Source: Ruminococcaceae bacterium D5
GTDB lineage: Bacteria; Bacillota; Clostridia; Oscillospirales; Ruminococcaceae
NCBI GenBank assembly: GCA_900113995.1
Contig: FORK01000015.1
Location: 1 to 64,000 of the forward strand
Length of the DNA: 64,000 nt
Reading direction: 5' to 3'
In this document: one piece after another, positions 8,683-19,043 of the stretch
Position numbering within the stretch: position 1 is the first letter of the stretch
Layout: every line of letters begins with the position of its first letter
The notes under the pieces: model-generated
Databases searched by the model: none
Told to the model about the DNA's origin: nothing
What the model saw: the letters and a program-made list of their open reading frames with translations, nothing else
Made by a program: the position numbers and the translations under genes

Positions 8683-8802
8683 TTTCGGCATTTCTAAAAA
8701 TTTTTTGAAAACGGTGCCGCATTCTTTTTCCGCTGGTCTGTATTATGGGCAGAACCGCTGGTCAGCGGCGAGGCAAAGCAAAACAGGAAGGAAGTATTCT
8801 TA

Positions 8803-9332
8803 ATGAGAAAGATCGTCGTTTTTCCTTTTGCGCCGCCATGACACTTTTCCTTGCCGCTTGCGGAGGAAAAGCAAGCTCCTCCTCGTCCCAGCCCTTACCC
8901 GTCCCGCCGGAGGTTTTCTCCTCTTCCGAAGCCATGATGAGGGAAACTGTTCAGCTTCCGAATTCCTTTGTTGAATGCGAAACGCTCGGCGAAGCGGAGA
9001 AGCCGGCCGGTTTTTCCATCTCGGATCCTGAGAAGATTTTCGGCCAGACTGGGGAACGCCTGATTCAGGCTGCCAAAGATGATTTAAGTGAAGTGATCTA
9101 CCGCGGCGGAGAGGAAGAGGTCAGAATCCGCAAAGTCCCCGGCAGCGGCGATTACAGCGAGTATGCAGAGAGCGCCGATAAAACGGCGGATGATCTTCAG
9201 GCCGCCATGCGCGGCAAAGAGGGCCTGGTCCGCGCCGCGTTCTGGACTGGCGGGGATTTCGCCTTCTCGATCACAAGCTTCCAGGGGTTCAGCCGGGAGG
9301 AGGCTGCCGCTCTGGTCCGTTCGGTACAATAA
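8803..9332 (+). CDS. DUF4367-like lipoprotein with apparent 1-base frameshift in its signal peptide
   Basis: The body reads as a secreted lipoprotein: lipobox LAAC followed by a Ser-rich linker, then a domain with FVECETLGEAEKPAGF, VIYRGGEEEVRIRK and AAFWTGGDFAFSIT, resembling DUF4367-type proteins often found beside ECF sigma/anti-sigma genes. The only ATG with a good ribosome-binding site (AGGAAGGA, ATG at 8803) is in a different frame and reads MRKIVVFPFAPP then stop. One extra T in the T-run at 8820-8824 would join it to the body as MRKIVVFSFCAAMTLFLAAC, an excellent lipoprotein signal. Either the gene is broken or the base is a sequence error. An in-frame ATG at 8745 lacks a ribosome-binding site. 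Confidence 0.7.
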
Positions 9333-9380
9333 GCGTAGCCAAATCACTTTGCGCATTTTCATTTCAGGAGAAACGATGCA

Positions 9381-9740
9381 ATGGAACTCTGCCTGAAGCA
9401 GACGGCGGGCTTCGCACGAACTGCCGGAGAGCTCCGGAAGGCGCTTCTGCGCTTCGCCGCAAAAAGCGTCCTGCCTTTCAGCTCGGGAGAAAGCCGCGAG
9501 GCTCTCAACCAGAGGGCCGGGGAAATCCTTGATCGCTGCGGGAACAACATCCTGCGCTTCGCCCACTCTTATCCTCACAACATGAGCGACGCCGAGGAGG
9601 TTTTGCAGGACGCCCTTCTGCAGCTGCTCAGAAAAGCCCCGGCCTTTGAAAACAGCAGCCATGAAAAATCATGGCTGCTCCTTTCACCCATTCTTCAGAT
9701 TTCCCGCCTTGACACCGGCGCGCGGCGGATGATATCCTGA
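9381..9740 (+). pseudogene. Truncated ECF sigma factor (region 2 only)
   Basis: Residues about 45-100 read as sigma-70 region 2: CGNNILRFAHSYPHNMSDAE, EVLQDALLQLL, then HEKSWLL. After that the homology stops and the frame ends within 20 residues, so region 4 (the -35 binding part) is missing. AGGAGAAACG precedes the ATG. A hairpin within the gene (9654-9664 with 9669-9679) lies exactly where similarity ends and is followed by a pyrimidine-rich stretch. The gene sits between a putative DUF4367 lipoprotein and a MoxR operon. Confidence 0.65.
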
Positions 9741-9793
9741 ATTTGATTACGGCATCCCGCAGGCTGTCAAATTCAGGGAAAGAAGGACGAACA

Positions 9794-10751
<958 letters not shown>

Positions 10752-10762
<11 letters not shown>

Positions 10763-12059
10763 GCGGGAGCAGGAGCGCACCGCGATCGGCCTGCGGTCGA
10801 GCTGGATCGTCAGCACAGGCCTTCTCTGGGCCTTTGCCGCGCTGGCGATGCTGGCCATCCTCGCCCGGATGGGGGCGCTGGCCTCGCTGCTCGTCTTTCT
10901 TCTTTTGACCGGGCTGACCTCCCGCCTCTGGGGGGAGCGTGCGCTGCACCGGGTGCTTTTTTCGGCGCGCGGCGAACCCGCCCGGCTTTTCCCCGGGGAG
11001 AAAACCTCCCTCGAATGGACGGTGGAAAATGATAAGTTCCTGCCGCTGATCTGGCTGGAGCTCTCGATGCCGCTGCCGCCTTCCTCCCCTCTCTGGCCCG
11101 AGGGGGACGAGGATCTGCGCCCCTTTGACGAGCCGCAGGCAGAAGGTTCGGTGTTCTGCACACAGGAGCTCTCCCGGCGGTTTGCCTTTCTGATGGGGCA
11201 TCAGAAGCTCTGCTGGCGCGCGGTCTGGACCGCGAAGCGGCGCGGCCTCTTTACCCACGGCCGCCTGCGGATCTGCTCGGGGGACGGCCTCGGACTCGCC
11301 CAGACCGAACGCCCGGCGGCTCCCGGCGCGCCTATCATCGCCGTCTACCCCCGCATCCAGAATGTCTCGATCGATCCGTTCCTGCGCAATCTTTGGGAGG
11401 CCTCGGGCGACGCGAAGGGCTATCTTGAGGACCTCACCGTCATCAAGGGAAGCCGCGCCCACCAGCCCTCCGACCCATGGAAGCGGATCAACTGGCGGCT
11501 GGTCGCGCGCGGGCTTCCCCTTTCGGTCAATCTGCCGGAGACGATCCTGCCGAAGTCGGCCCACTTTATTGTTGACGGCGAGAGCTTCGGCGGCGGGAAG
11601 CCCGATGCGGAGGGCTTTGAGGAAGCTCTCAGCATCCTCGCCTCGGTGCTGGTGGGGCTGGGCGGCGCACAGGTGCGCTGCGGGCTGACCCTTCCGGCAG
11701 GCCGCGCAGGCAGACCCCGCACCCTTCCCTGCGGCACTCCCGTGGAGGAGCTGCTCTTCGCCCTTGCCGGTTACGATTTCCTGCCGCCCGGCCCGCCGGA
11801 GGGCGCCGGCAACGAGCCTCCGCCCGCGAAGCCTTCCCGCTTCGACCTGGTTCCCGCCCTCGAGGCGTGCGCCGCAGCCGGGCGATGCTATTATCTCACC
11901 CGCAGCCTCACAAAGCTCGGCGGCCGCCTGCTGGAGCGGCTTGAGCCTTCCTCTCTCGTGCTGATGCCGATGATGCCACCCGATTCCGCGCGGTCCTCCG
12001 CCTTCGGCGCGGATATTCTGCCGCTGCCCACGCTCAAACGGGAGGTGCGCCATGTCTGA
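10752..12059 (+). CDS. DUF58-domain membrane protein
   Basis: The 435-residue protein has two hydrophobic segments near residues 17-55, a beta-rich middle, and the DUF58 signature region near 231-250 (KGSRAHQPSDPWKRINWRLV), followed by a VWA-like C-terminal part. DUF58 proteins pair with MoxR ATPases in clusters linked to envelope functions; the exact role is unknown. It starts within the 3' end of moxR and overlaps the following gene by 8 bases, so translation is probably coupled. Confidence 0.88.
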
Positions 12060-13422
12060 TGCGAAAACCTTTCCCGCTCTGGCGGGAATCTTCTGCGACG
12101 CAGCCGCCTGCCGCACCCTTTACCGCCTTTTTGACCGCCCGCCGGAGGGTGGAGCGCCGGGAACCGGTTTGATTCCCTGGCTGCTGCTCACCCTTGCCGT
12201 TTACGGGGCGGACCGGATTTTCCTGCGCAGAGCGCGGGTTCTCCCTGCGGTGGTAGCCTTCCACATCCTTCTGCTTGGCGGGCACACCGCGATGCTGCTG
12301 CTCTTCTTCTCCGACTTGCAGGGCTTTTCCGCCTATCTGACGGCGGGCCTGATGATCCTTTTCACCGGGGGAAGGGCCTGCGTGCGCTGCTTCACCCCAC
12401 CGACCACCATGCACAGCATCCGCCAGCTCGAGGCCTGCGTTGCCATTCTGCTGGCCGCCGTCTGGTTCCATGCTCTGGTCGTCCTCGATTCCTCGGTCTG
12501 CCTGCCGATTGCCGCCGCTGTCGGAATTGCCTTTTCCGCGCTGATCGCCCAGCGGCTCGAAGGCGCACGGGGCGCCTCCTCCGGCAGCGCTCCCTCCGGG
12601 CTTGTCACTCTCGGACTCGTCCTGCTCGCGCTGGCCGTCGTCATGCTGCTCTTTATGCTCTTTGTATCGGCGCCTGTCGGGGAAGGCGTGCTTTGGCTCT
12701 GGCACGCCGGAACCGCAGCGGCCCGCTGGATGCTCGGCCTGCTCTATCGGCTGCTGGCCTGGCTCGCCTCCCTCCTGCCCGACCCCGGGCCGGGCGAAGA
12801 GCCTTACCTTGAGCCGTACAGTTTTGACCTGCCCGGGCCTGAGGAGGATCCGGAGGCGGACCCGCTGGTCGGCGCGGTGATGGCCGGGCTGCTCATCTGC
12901 GGAGTTGTTCTGCTGCTGATCCGTCTGCTGTGGAGGCTGCGCGCCCTGCGGGTCGGCGGTTCGCAGCGGCGCAGAAGCCCGCGGCATGCTGTCATCCGCA
13001 GCAGCCCCCGCCTGCTCACCCTGCTGAGGAGAGCGTTTTCCGCCCTCCGGCAGCGTCTTCGGCTTGCGTTTGTGCAGTTCTGCCGCCGCAACACCCCCGC
13101 CGGCGTCTGTACCGCTATCGAGCGCCATGGGCGTCTGCTCGGCGCGGGGCGCGGCCGGGGAGAAACCCACTGCGCCTACCTGCGGCGGATCGCCCGTCTG
13201 ACCTGTGTGCAGGACCCCGGTTTGCCTGCCGAGCTGGAACGCCTGGCGGAGCTGCTGGAACGCGGCTTCTACGGCGGCGAGCCGATGCCCGCCCTTTCGG
13301 GGAAAACGGCGCGCGGCCTGCGCCGCCGCACCTTTCTTGCGCTGCAGCGCCGGCTGCTGCCCGATGCGCACACCCTTTCCCGAATCAAACAGCGCCTCCC
13401 CGCCGGATGGAGCTGCCGCTGA
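12052..13422 (+). CDS. Multi-pass membrane protein with DUF4129-like C-terminus
   Basis: The 456-residue protein has about six hydrophobic segments in residues 40-245, an acidic/proline linker near 245-280, another membrane segment near 285-300, and a basic cytoplasmic tail. The tail pattern ETHCAYLRRIARL...LERLAELLERGFYGGEPM resembles the DUF4129 tail of transglutaminase-like proteins encoded in MoxR-DUF58 clusters. No transglutaminase Cys-His-Asp motif is visible. It is the third gene of the coupled cluster and its function is unknown. Confidence 0.7.
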   Translation: MSDAKTFPALAGIFCDAAACRTLYRLFDRPPEGGAPGTGLIPWLLLTLAVYGADRIFLRRARVLPAVVAFHILLLGGHTAMLLLFFSDLQGFSAYLTAGLMILFTGGRACVRCFTPPTTMHSIRQLEACVAILLAAVWFHALVVLDSSVCLPIAAAVGIAFSALIAQRLEGARGASSGSAPSGLVTLGLVLLALAVVMLLFMLFVSAPVGEGVLWLWHAGTAAARWMLGLLYRLLAWLASLLPDPGPGEEPYLEPYSFDLPGPEEDPEADPLVGAVMAGLLICGVVLLLIRLLWRLRALRVGGSQRRRSPRHAVIRSSPRLLTLLRRAFSALRQRLRLAFVQFCRRNTPAGVCTAIERHGRLLGAGRGRGETHCAYLRRIARLTCVQDPGLPAELERLAELLERGFYGGEPMPALSGKTARGLRRRTFLALQRRLLPDAHTLSRIKQRLPAGWSCR

Positions 13423-13515
13423 CCCCTTCCGCACCCGGTGCAAAGCGCCGCCGACCGTCCGGATTCCTGAAGCTCGAAGCGGGGGTATTCCGCTGACCCC
13501 TTCCGCGCCCGGTGC
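13416..13515 (+). repeat. 26-bp direct repeat: gene 3' end copied downstream
   Basis: Bases 13416-13441 and 13490-13515 are identical apart from one base. The first copy includes the last codons and stop of the preceding gene, and the second lies in the intergenic region and forms part of the terminator. Confidence 0.85.
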
Positions 13516-13542
13516 CCTGCATCGGGCGCGGTTCTCTGTTTT
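13503..13542 (+). terminator. Terminator of the MoxR-DUF58-DUF4129 cluster
   Basis: CCGCGCCCG (13503-13511) pairs with CGGGCGCGG (13523-13531), followed by TTCTCTGTTTT. Confidence 0.7.
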
Positions 13543-13586
13543 CCGGCAAAGTCCGCCGGAGTTGACCGTTTGTTCATCTTTACTCC

Positions 13587-13615
13587 TTGTCTTTTGCACA
13601 AAAAACAGCTAATAT
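13587..13615 (+). promoter_or_regulatory. Sigma-A promoter of surface protein 1
   Basis: TTGTCT (13587-13592), 17-base spacer, TAATAT (13610-13615). A short hairpin (ATCAGTG with CACTGAT, about 13636-13658) lies in the leader. Confidence 0.6.
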
Positions 13616-13696
13616 TAGAAAAGAATGGAATAAAATCAGTGAATTAACCCCACTGATTCTGTAGGCCGGTTTCTACCGTCGGAAGGGAGAATGACA

Positions 13697-15649
13697 ATGA
13701 GAACAAACAAGCTGCTGCGCGCAGGCGGCGCGCTGGCTCTGGCCGTTTCGATGGCTCTTTCCTCTGCCGTTTCCGCCGCTGGTGCAAGCGATGACGATCT
13801 CGATTACTACGTCGGCGGCATCTCGGAAAACGGCTATCTCGTCGATGACGACGACAACTACATCGACTTTGACGAGGCAGTATGCGGCCCCGCCGCGGAG
13901 TCCGACCTGCGGGTTCCCTACGGCAAGACGATCTACTTCCCGCTGCTCAACGACGGGACGAGCGGAAATCTCGACCGGCTCTATGAGGACTGGCAAAAGG
14001 CGGAGCAGAAGCTCGCCGATGCCGGGGAATTGCTTGAGACGCTCGAGCAGGAGGTGCTCGACGCCCGCGAAGCCCTCAACCAGCAGGCCGCAGGCTCCGG
14101 GAGCACCAACGCCGAGGCACAAAAGGCAGAGGCTGCCATCGAACTGCTCGAGGATATGCTGCGCTTCCGCAAGAGACTCGACGTCTGGAGTGCGGATTCA
14201 CAGCTCGATTCCGGCAGCCTGCGTTCCCTGCTTGAGGGCTGTTCGGACGAGCTTTCCGCCAGATGCGGGATTTTTCTTGCGCGGGATGCTTCACAGGAAC
14301 AGATCAGCGGCGAAATCAGCCGCCAGCAGCGGATTGTGGACAACGCTGCCTCCTCGGAACAGTCCGGCACCGCGGCCTATGAAAACTGGCAGAACGCCGT
14401 TGCCCGGCGCGACGCGCAGATGAAGACGGTCGAACAGGCCGAAAAGGACGCCCGTGAAGCCGAACAGGCCTACCTTGATTCCACAGGGAGCGGGGACGGA
14501 TATCCCTTCGTGCACGAGAGCCAGGCGGTGCGCCATATCAAAATCAAGGCCGACTGGGACGAGGGGAAAGCCCACATCGACAGCCTTTCCATCACCAAAA
14601 AGCGTTACAAGAACAGTCCCTATGCTGCGGAATCCGGAGTAAAGCGGTACGCCTATTTTCTCGCCATCGAAATCAAGGACCGGGACAGCACCAGCACCTC
14701 CGTCAAAGATGTTTCCGGCACCGTCAAGCTGAAAAAGACCTCCGGTTCCCACCGCTTCGACTATGACGACGTACAGGCGGATTTCGATTTTGAGATTGGT
14801 TTCAACCCGCCGGAGGATTCCAATGTCATCCCAATCGATCCTGCCCTCTTTGAGCCGGATGAGGATTTTGACGAGGACACCGACGAAGAATTCGAATTTG
14901 AGGCGGACGGCGACAGCTACTACGTCGCCAACACCAAAAACCAGAAGAAAATCGTGCTGGGACTCGACACCGACTACGACGACGAAATCGGGGACCGCTA
15001 TGAATACGCCAACCTGAGCTTCTGGAACGGAAACGGCGCTTCCTTCAGCCGTTCGGGGTATCTCTATCTCTGCGCCGGCGAGGACGATTCCCTCTACGCG
15101 ATCGACGATGACGGAGATCTCAAGCTGCTTCATCCCGACTACGACCATTATGAAGACTGCTTCGTCATCCGCACCCGCACGCTCGGACGGTATGTCGCTT
15201 CCGACCGCAGGCTGCAGGAGGTGTCGTCCACCACCGAGGACGACGATCCGGACATCACCGTCATCTACGACGTCAACACCGGGGTCAATTACAATCCGGC
15301 GACTGGCGGCTATGGCGCGGACGATGACGAGCTGTGGAACACCCCCGTTCCTGCCGATACCACTGTGTTTTCGAATGTCCTGACCCGGGGAGGCATGCTG
15401 GCCAAGCCGGAGTCCGCGCCGGAGACGTCTTCCCCGGTGCCGGAGCAGCAGGAAATCTCTGCGGCCGTGACCGCCCTGACTGCGGAGAACCCTCTCGCGC
15501 CGCCTTCCCCGGTCCTCCCCGCCGAAACGGGGAAAGCCCCGATGGGCCGCAACACCCTGATTCTGCTCTGCATCCTCGCGGCGGAGGCCGCCGTCGCGCT
15601 GACCTCGCTGGTCTGCTATTTTGCGATCTTCCGCCGGAGGCACGACTGA
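13697..15649 (+). CDS. Surface protein 1 of a five-member family, coiled-coil and membrane-anchored
   Basis: The roughly 650-residue protein is exported and anchored. It has a signal peptide at 1-28, then a short beta-rich domain with YGKTIYFPLL near 75-84. A charged coiled coil follows (about 95-260), then a second beta-rich region (about 268-505) with SITKKRYKN, EIKDRDSTSTS, FWNGNGASFSRSGYLYL and RTRTLGRYVASD. A Pro/Ser/Thr-rich stalk (510-610) and one transmembrane helix with a basic RRRHD tail complete it. The same blocks occur in the genes at 15719, 19502, 38052 and 39452. ATG 13697 is preferred over 13691 because it lies 7 bases from GGAG. I do not recognise a named family. Adhesin or surface-fibre roles are inference only. 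Confidence 0.85.
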   Translation: MRTNKLLRAGGALALAVSMALSSAVSAAGASDDDLDYYVGGISENGYLVDDDDNYIDFDEAVCGPAAESDLRVPYGKTIYFPLLNDGTSGNLDRLYEDWQKAEQKLADAGELLETLEQEVLDAREALNQQAAGSGSTNAEAQKAEAAIELLEDMLRFRKRLDVWSADSQLDSGSLRSLLEGCSDELSARCGIFLARDASQEQISGEISRQQRIVDNAASSEQSGTAAYENWQNAVARRDAQMKTVEQAEKDAREAEQAYLDSTGSGDGYPFVHESQAVRHIKIKADWDEGKAHIDSLSITKKRYKNSPYAAESGVKRYAYFLAIEIKDRDSTSTSVKDVSGTVKLKKTSGSHRFDYDDVQADFDFEIGFNPPEDSNVIPIDPALFEPDEDFDEDTDEEFEFEADGDSYYVANTKNQKKIVLGLDTDYDDEIGDRYEYANLSFWNGNGASFSRSGYLYLCAGEDDSLYAIDDDGDLKLLHPDYDHYEDCFVIRTRTLGRYVASDRRLQEVSSTTEDDDPDITVIYDVNTGVNYNPATGGYGADDDELWNTPVPADTTVFSNVLTRGGMLAKPESAPETSSPVPEQQEISAAVTALTAENPLAPPSPVLPAETGKAPMGRNTLILLCILAAEAAVALTSLVCYFAIFRRRHD

Positions 15650-15718
15650 CCGCCGGAACGCGGCTTTCGCTCCCGCGTCTAAAACCGACCGTTCACCCCG
15701 CCATATCAGGAGGATATT

Positions 15719-18697
15719 ATGAAAAAAACGATGCTGTCGATCCTGCTGGCCGCCCAGCTTGTCGTCTCCCTTGCGGCGACCGGCTTTGCGGCGACCGATC
15801 AGGTCACCTACCACATCGGTTCCATCAGCCCGGTGGGCTACCTGCTCGACGACGACACCAACCGGGTCGATTTTCAGGATTCGGCCGGCGGGTCCACGCG
15901 GGTCCGGTATGGTGAAACCGTCTACTTTCCTCTGCTCAACAATCAGGCTGCCGCCGGAACGAGCGAGGAACAGCTTCTCACCCGCTCGTCGCGTCTAGCC
16001 GATGAGCTGGAACAGGAGAACGCCTATCTTGATTCCCTGCATTCAGATCTCGAAACCGCGCGGCGCAATCTGGAAAATGCGCTCAACGCCGCGGTTCTGT
16101 CGAAGGATATCCTTGCGGCCGACCTCGAAGGACTGATTGCCGCCATCGATGCCGAAACGGCCGGCGCTGAGCAGCGCGAGGCTGAAATCGCCTCTCTGCA
16201 AAAGGACCTGATGGAGCAGCAGGCCTATCTTGATTCGGCGATTGAACTGGATTCCGCCGCAGATGCGGCACTCGAGGAAATCCGCGCCGGGATCAGGCTT
16301 GCGGAGCAGGAGCTGGAGGCTCTCCGGAACCTTGTCCCGCCGGTCCGGGAGCGCAACTTTCTGGAGGAGCGCCGCGAGGAGCTTCTCTCCGCCATCCAGG
16401 ACAGCGGCGGCCTTCTTACCGACGCCGAGGCGGCGATGGCGGACCCGCTTGAGACGACTGCGGCGCTGACCGAGACGCGCAGCAGCCTCACCGGGCAGAT
16501 GGACGGGCTAAAGGAGCGAATCAGTGAGATTCTCGACGGCCTGCTGCCGGGAAGCCTCACCGCCGAAAATTACAGCGGCGTTTATCAGCCCTATCTCGAC
16601 GCTCGCCAGGAATACCGCGGTCGTCCCGATGCGGTCCGGCTCGACTCGGGGGCCGAGGATTATCTCGACGATCCGTCCCCTGATCCCGACGGTTATCCCG
16701 AAGTGGTGGTTCGCTACGGCGAGGCAATCCGGGAGCTTCTGGCTGTTTATCGGGGCGCTTCGGATGCCGGAAGCGGCGGGATTGCCGCCGCCCGCAACCT
16801 CGCAGGCGACCTCGGCGAGCTGGGGCTTTCGGACGACATGCCGGATCAGGACGGCTCTCTTTACGCAAGGCTTGCCTTCCTGCGGGAGGAGCTTTCGCGC
16901 ATCGACGGCGAGCTGAGCCTCTCGCGGAAGCGCGATGCGATTCAAAGCAGCCTGCGGTCCCTTGAGAGCGAGCTGGCCGAACTTGACGAAACGCTGGCGG
17001 CCTGCTCGGAGGAAATCGAACAGCTCGCCGGCGGGGTTCCCACCCTCTCGCTCGACCCTGAGCTTTTGACCCCGGAGGCGCTGGGCAGTGCGGACGACGG
17101 CTGGGAGGCCGATTCGATGATCGGCCGTCAGCAGGACCGCCTGTTCAGCCTGCTGGAGGAGCAGAGCGACCGGGAGAGGGAAAAGGCGAACGCCGCCGAA
17201 AAGCGGGAGGATGAACAGGCCGCCCATGATGAAATCAGCCGGAAGCTGAGTGCCCTGACCGATCCGGATGCGCCCTCTGCCGTTGTACGCGCCACCCGTC
17301 TGCGGCAGAATTACCCTTTCCTGCTGCTTTCCCAGGCCCTGCGGGAAGCCGGAGATATTGAAACGCTTTCCAGCGATTCGGTGCTGGACGAGCTCGACGG
17401 CCTGCTCGGGCTCTTCCTGAGCAGAGATCTGGAAAACAGGGGCCTTGACAGCGACGAGGCGCTTCTCGAAAAGATGCGCGTCTACGAGAGCTATCGGGCG
17501 GCCGAAAGCGCTTACAGCCGGCAGCTTCCGCGCAGCAGCGAGCTTGCACGTTCTGCCTCCGCCGCCGCGCTCGCCTACAGGCAGGCCTCTTCCGAAAGCG
17601 GGCGCTATCCCTACGTTTACGAAAACAAGGCGGTCGACGGGGTAAAGCTCAAATCGAAGTGGGAGGAAGGCAAACGCTATGTTGACGAAATCTCGCTGGT
17701 GAAAAAGCGTTACCAAAACGACAGCGGCTACACCGGCGAAGTGCCCTCCCAGTACATCTATTTTATCGCGCTGAAGCTCAAGGACCGCGATACGACCTCC
17801 GCAAGCCCGGTGGACCTTTTCGGCACCATCTCGATGAAGAAAAGCAGCCGGAGCGACAGCCTCAACAAATTCGACTACGAGGATATGGAGCTGGAGATCA
17901 GCCTTGAAATCGGCTTCACCCATCCCGATGATGCCAACCTGATCCCCATCGACCCCGCCGCGTTCTATCCCGACGAAGATTTTGACGAGAACGAGGAGGA
18001 AACCTTCGATTTCGAGGCGGATGACGACAGCTTTTACGTCGCCAACACCAAAAATCAGAAAAAGCTGGTTCTGGGGATGAATACCGACTATGACGACGAA
18101 ATCGGCGCCCTCTATGAGGATCAGACCGACCGCCTGCTGTTCTGGAATGGGAACGGCGGATTCTTCAACCGCTCGGGCTACCTCTATCTTGCGGCAGAGG
18201 AGGACAGCTTCCTCTACCGGATCGGCAGCGGCGGCGGCCTTGTTCCGGTCAGCGCCGAATATGACGAGTATGAGGGCTGCTTTGTCATCCGCACCCGTGC
18301 GCTGGGCCGCTATGCCGTCTCGGACGTGGAGCTGGAGCTGATTGACCCAGCCGGGGAGGACCCCGAGGAACAGGTCGTCGTGGTGATTACCCCCGACGAC
18401 GGGGAGCCTCCGGTGACCCCCTCCGTCCCCGCAAAGCCCTCTCCCGGCTGGAGCCAGGGAAGCCGTTCCGACGAGGAGGAAACGCCCGCCAGCTCCTCAC
18501 AGGCTCCTGCACCGGAATCCAGCCAGCCCCCCGAGCTGGAGGCTCCCTCCGAGCCTGAGGAGCTGCCCGCGGTAGCCGAGGCCGGAGATATCAGCGTTCC
18601 TCTGCTGATCGGCGTCTCGATCGCGGGTGCCATGCTTCTGATCCTGATCGTCTTTTTGATCATCGGGGCTAAATCCGGCAGATTCCACAGGCAATAG
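15719..18697 (+). CDS. Surface protein 2 of the family, long coiled-coil form
   Basis: This is the 992-residue paralog of the preceding gene. It has a signal peptide (1-22, cut near GFAA), a first domain with YGETVYFPLL near 64-73 and a very long, Glu/Ala/Leu-rich coiled-coil segment (about 85-620). The second region (about 628-870) carries SLVKKRYQND, KLKDRDTTSAS, FWNGNGGFFNRSGYLYLAA and RTRALGRYAVSDVELE. A Pro/Ser-rich stalk (880-955), one transmembrane helix (958-982) and a short basic tail end the protein. AGGAGGATATT precedes the ATG. The 69-base gap to its upstream paralog suggests one transcript. Acidic DD/DE runs in the second region might bind calcium, but this is unproven. Confidence 0.85.
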   Translation: MKKTMLSILLAAQLVVSLAATGFAATDQVTYHIGSISPVGYLLDDDTNRVDFQDSAGGSTRVRYGETVYFPLLNNQAAAGTSEEQLLTRSSRLADELEQENAYLDSLHSDLETARRNLENALNAAVLSKDILAADLEGLIAAIDAETAGAEQREAEIASLQKDLMEQQAYLDSAIELDSAADAALEEIRAGIRLAEQELEALRNLVPPVRERNFLEERREELLSAIQDSGGLLTDAEAAMADPLETTAALTETRSSLTGQMDGLKERISEILDGLLPGSLTAENYSGVYQPYLDARQEYRGRPDAVRLDSGAEDYLDDPSPDPDGYPEVVVRYGEAIRELLAVYRGASDAGSGGIAAARNLAGDLGELGLSDDMPDQDGSLYARLAFLREELSRIDGELSLSRKRDAIQSSLRSLESELAELDETLAACSEEIEQLAGGVPTLSLDPELLTPEALGSADDGWEADSMIGRQQDRLFSLLEEQSDREREKANAAEKREDEQAAHDEISRKLSALTDPDAPSAVVRATRLRQNYPFLLLSQALREAGDIETLSSDSVLDELDGLLGLFLSRDLENRGLDSDEALLEKMRVYESYRAAESAYSRQLPRSSELARSASAAALAYRQASSESGRYPYVYENKAVDGVKLKSKWEEGKRYVDEISLVKKRYQNDSGYTGEVPSQYIYFIALKLKDRDTTSASPVDLFGTISMKKSSRSDSLNKFDYEDMELEISLEIGFTHPDDANLIPIDPAAFYPDEDFDENEEETFDFEADDDSFYVANTKNQKKLVLGMNTDYDDEIGALYEDQTDRLLFWNGNGGFFNRSGYLYLAAEEDSFLYRIGSGGGLVPVSAEYDEYEGCFVIRTRALGRYAVSDVELELIDPAGEDPEEQVVVVITPDDGEPPVTPSVPAKPSPGWSQGSRSDEEETPASSSQAPAPESSQPPELEAPSEPEELPAVAEAGDISVPLLIGVSIAGAMLLILIVFLIIGAKSGRFHRQ

Positions 18698-18716
18698 ATT
18701 TCCGTAAAGCAAAAGG

Positions 18717-18745
18717 CCTTGACCGAAAACGGTCAAGGTCTTTTT
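18717..18745 (+). terminator. Terminator of surface protein 2
   Basis: CCTTGACCG-AAAA-CGGTCAAGG followed by TCTTTTT. It may work in both directions because the XRE gene converges from the right. Confidence 0.85.
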
Positions 18746-18758
18746 GCTGACGGGAAAA

Positions 18759-19043
18759 TCAATCCCGCCTCATCGCTTCCACAATCACACGCAGCGCCTC
18801 GATCTCCTGTTGGCTCAGGCCCGCGAGATCAAGCTCCGGATTCGCGCCCCTGCGTCCCAGCAAATAATCGGTGGGCACCCTGTAAATGTCGGCAAGCGCG
18901 ACCAGCATGGCCAGACTCGGCTGCCGCTCGCCCGTCTCATAGGAGGAGACAAGGGAGGGAGAACAGCCGAGCCGGGCAGCCAAGGTTTTCTGCGAAAAGC
19001 GCCTGCTTTCACGCAGTTCCCTGAGGATGCCAAATAATTGCAT
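18759..19043 (-). CDS. XRE-family helix-turn-helix regulator
   Basis: The 94-residue protein has an N-terminal helix-turn-helix: SRRFSQKTLAARLGCSPSLV near residues 13-32, then SYETGERQPSLAMLVALAD. The linker DIYRVPTDYLLGR leads to a short C-terminal helix. This is a Xre/SinR-like single-domain DNA-binding protein. It lies between two members of the surface family and is transcribed against them, so control of those genes is possible but only inferred. Confidence 0.9.
   Translation of the reverse strand: MQLFGILRELRESRRFSQKTLAARLGCSPSLVSSYETGERQPSLAMLVALADIYRVPTDYLLGRRGANPELDLAGLSQQEIEALRVIVEAMRRD

Noticed and set aside
14291-15814. Long minus-strand frame of 507 residues opposite surface protein 1
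   Set aside because: It is the antisense shadow of an acidic, GC-rich coding sequence. It has no ribosome-binding site and no family motif.
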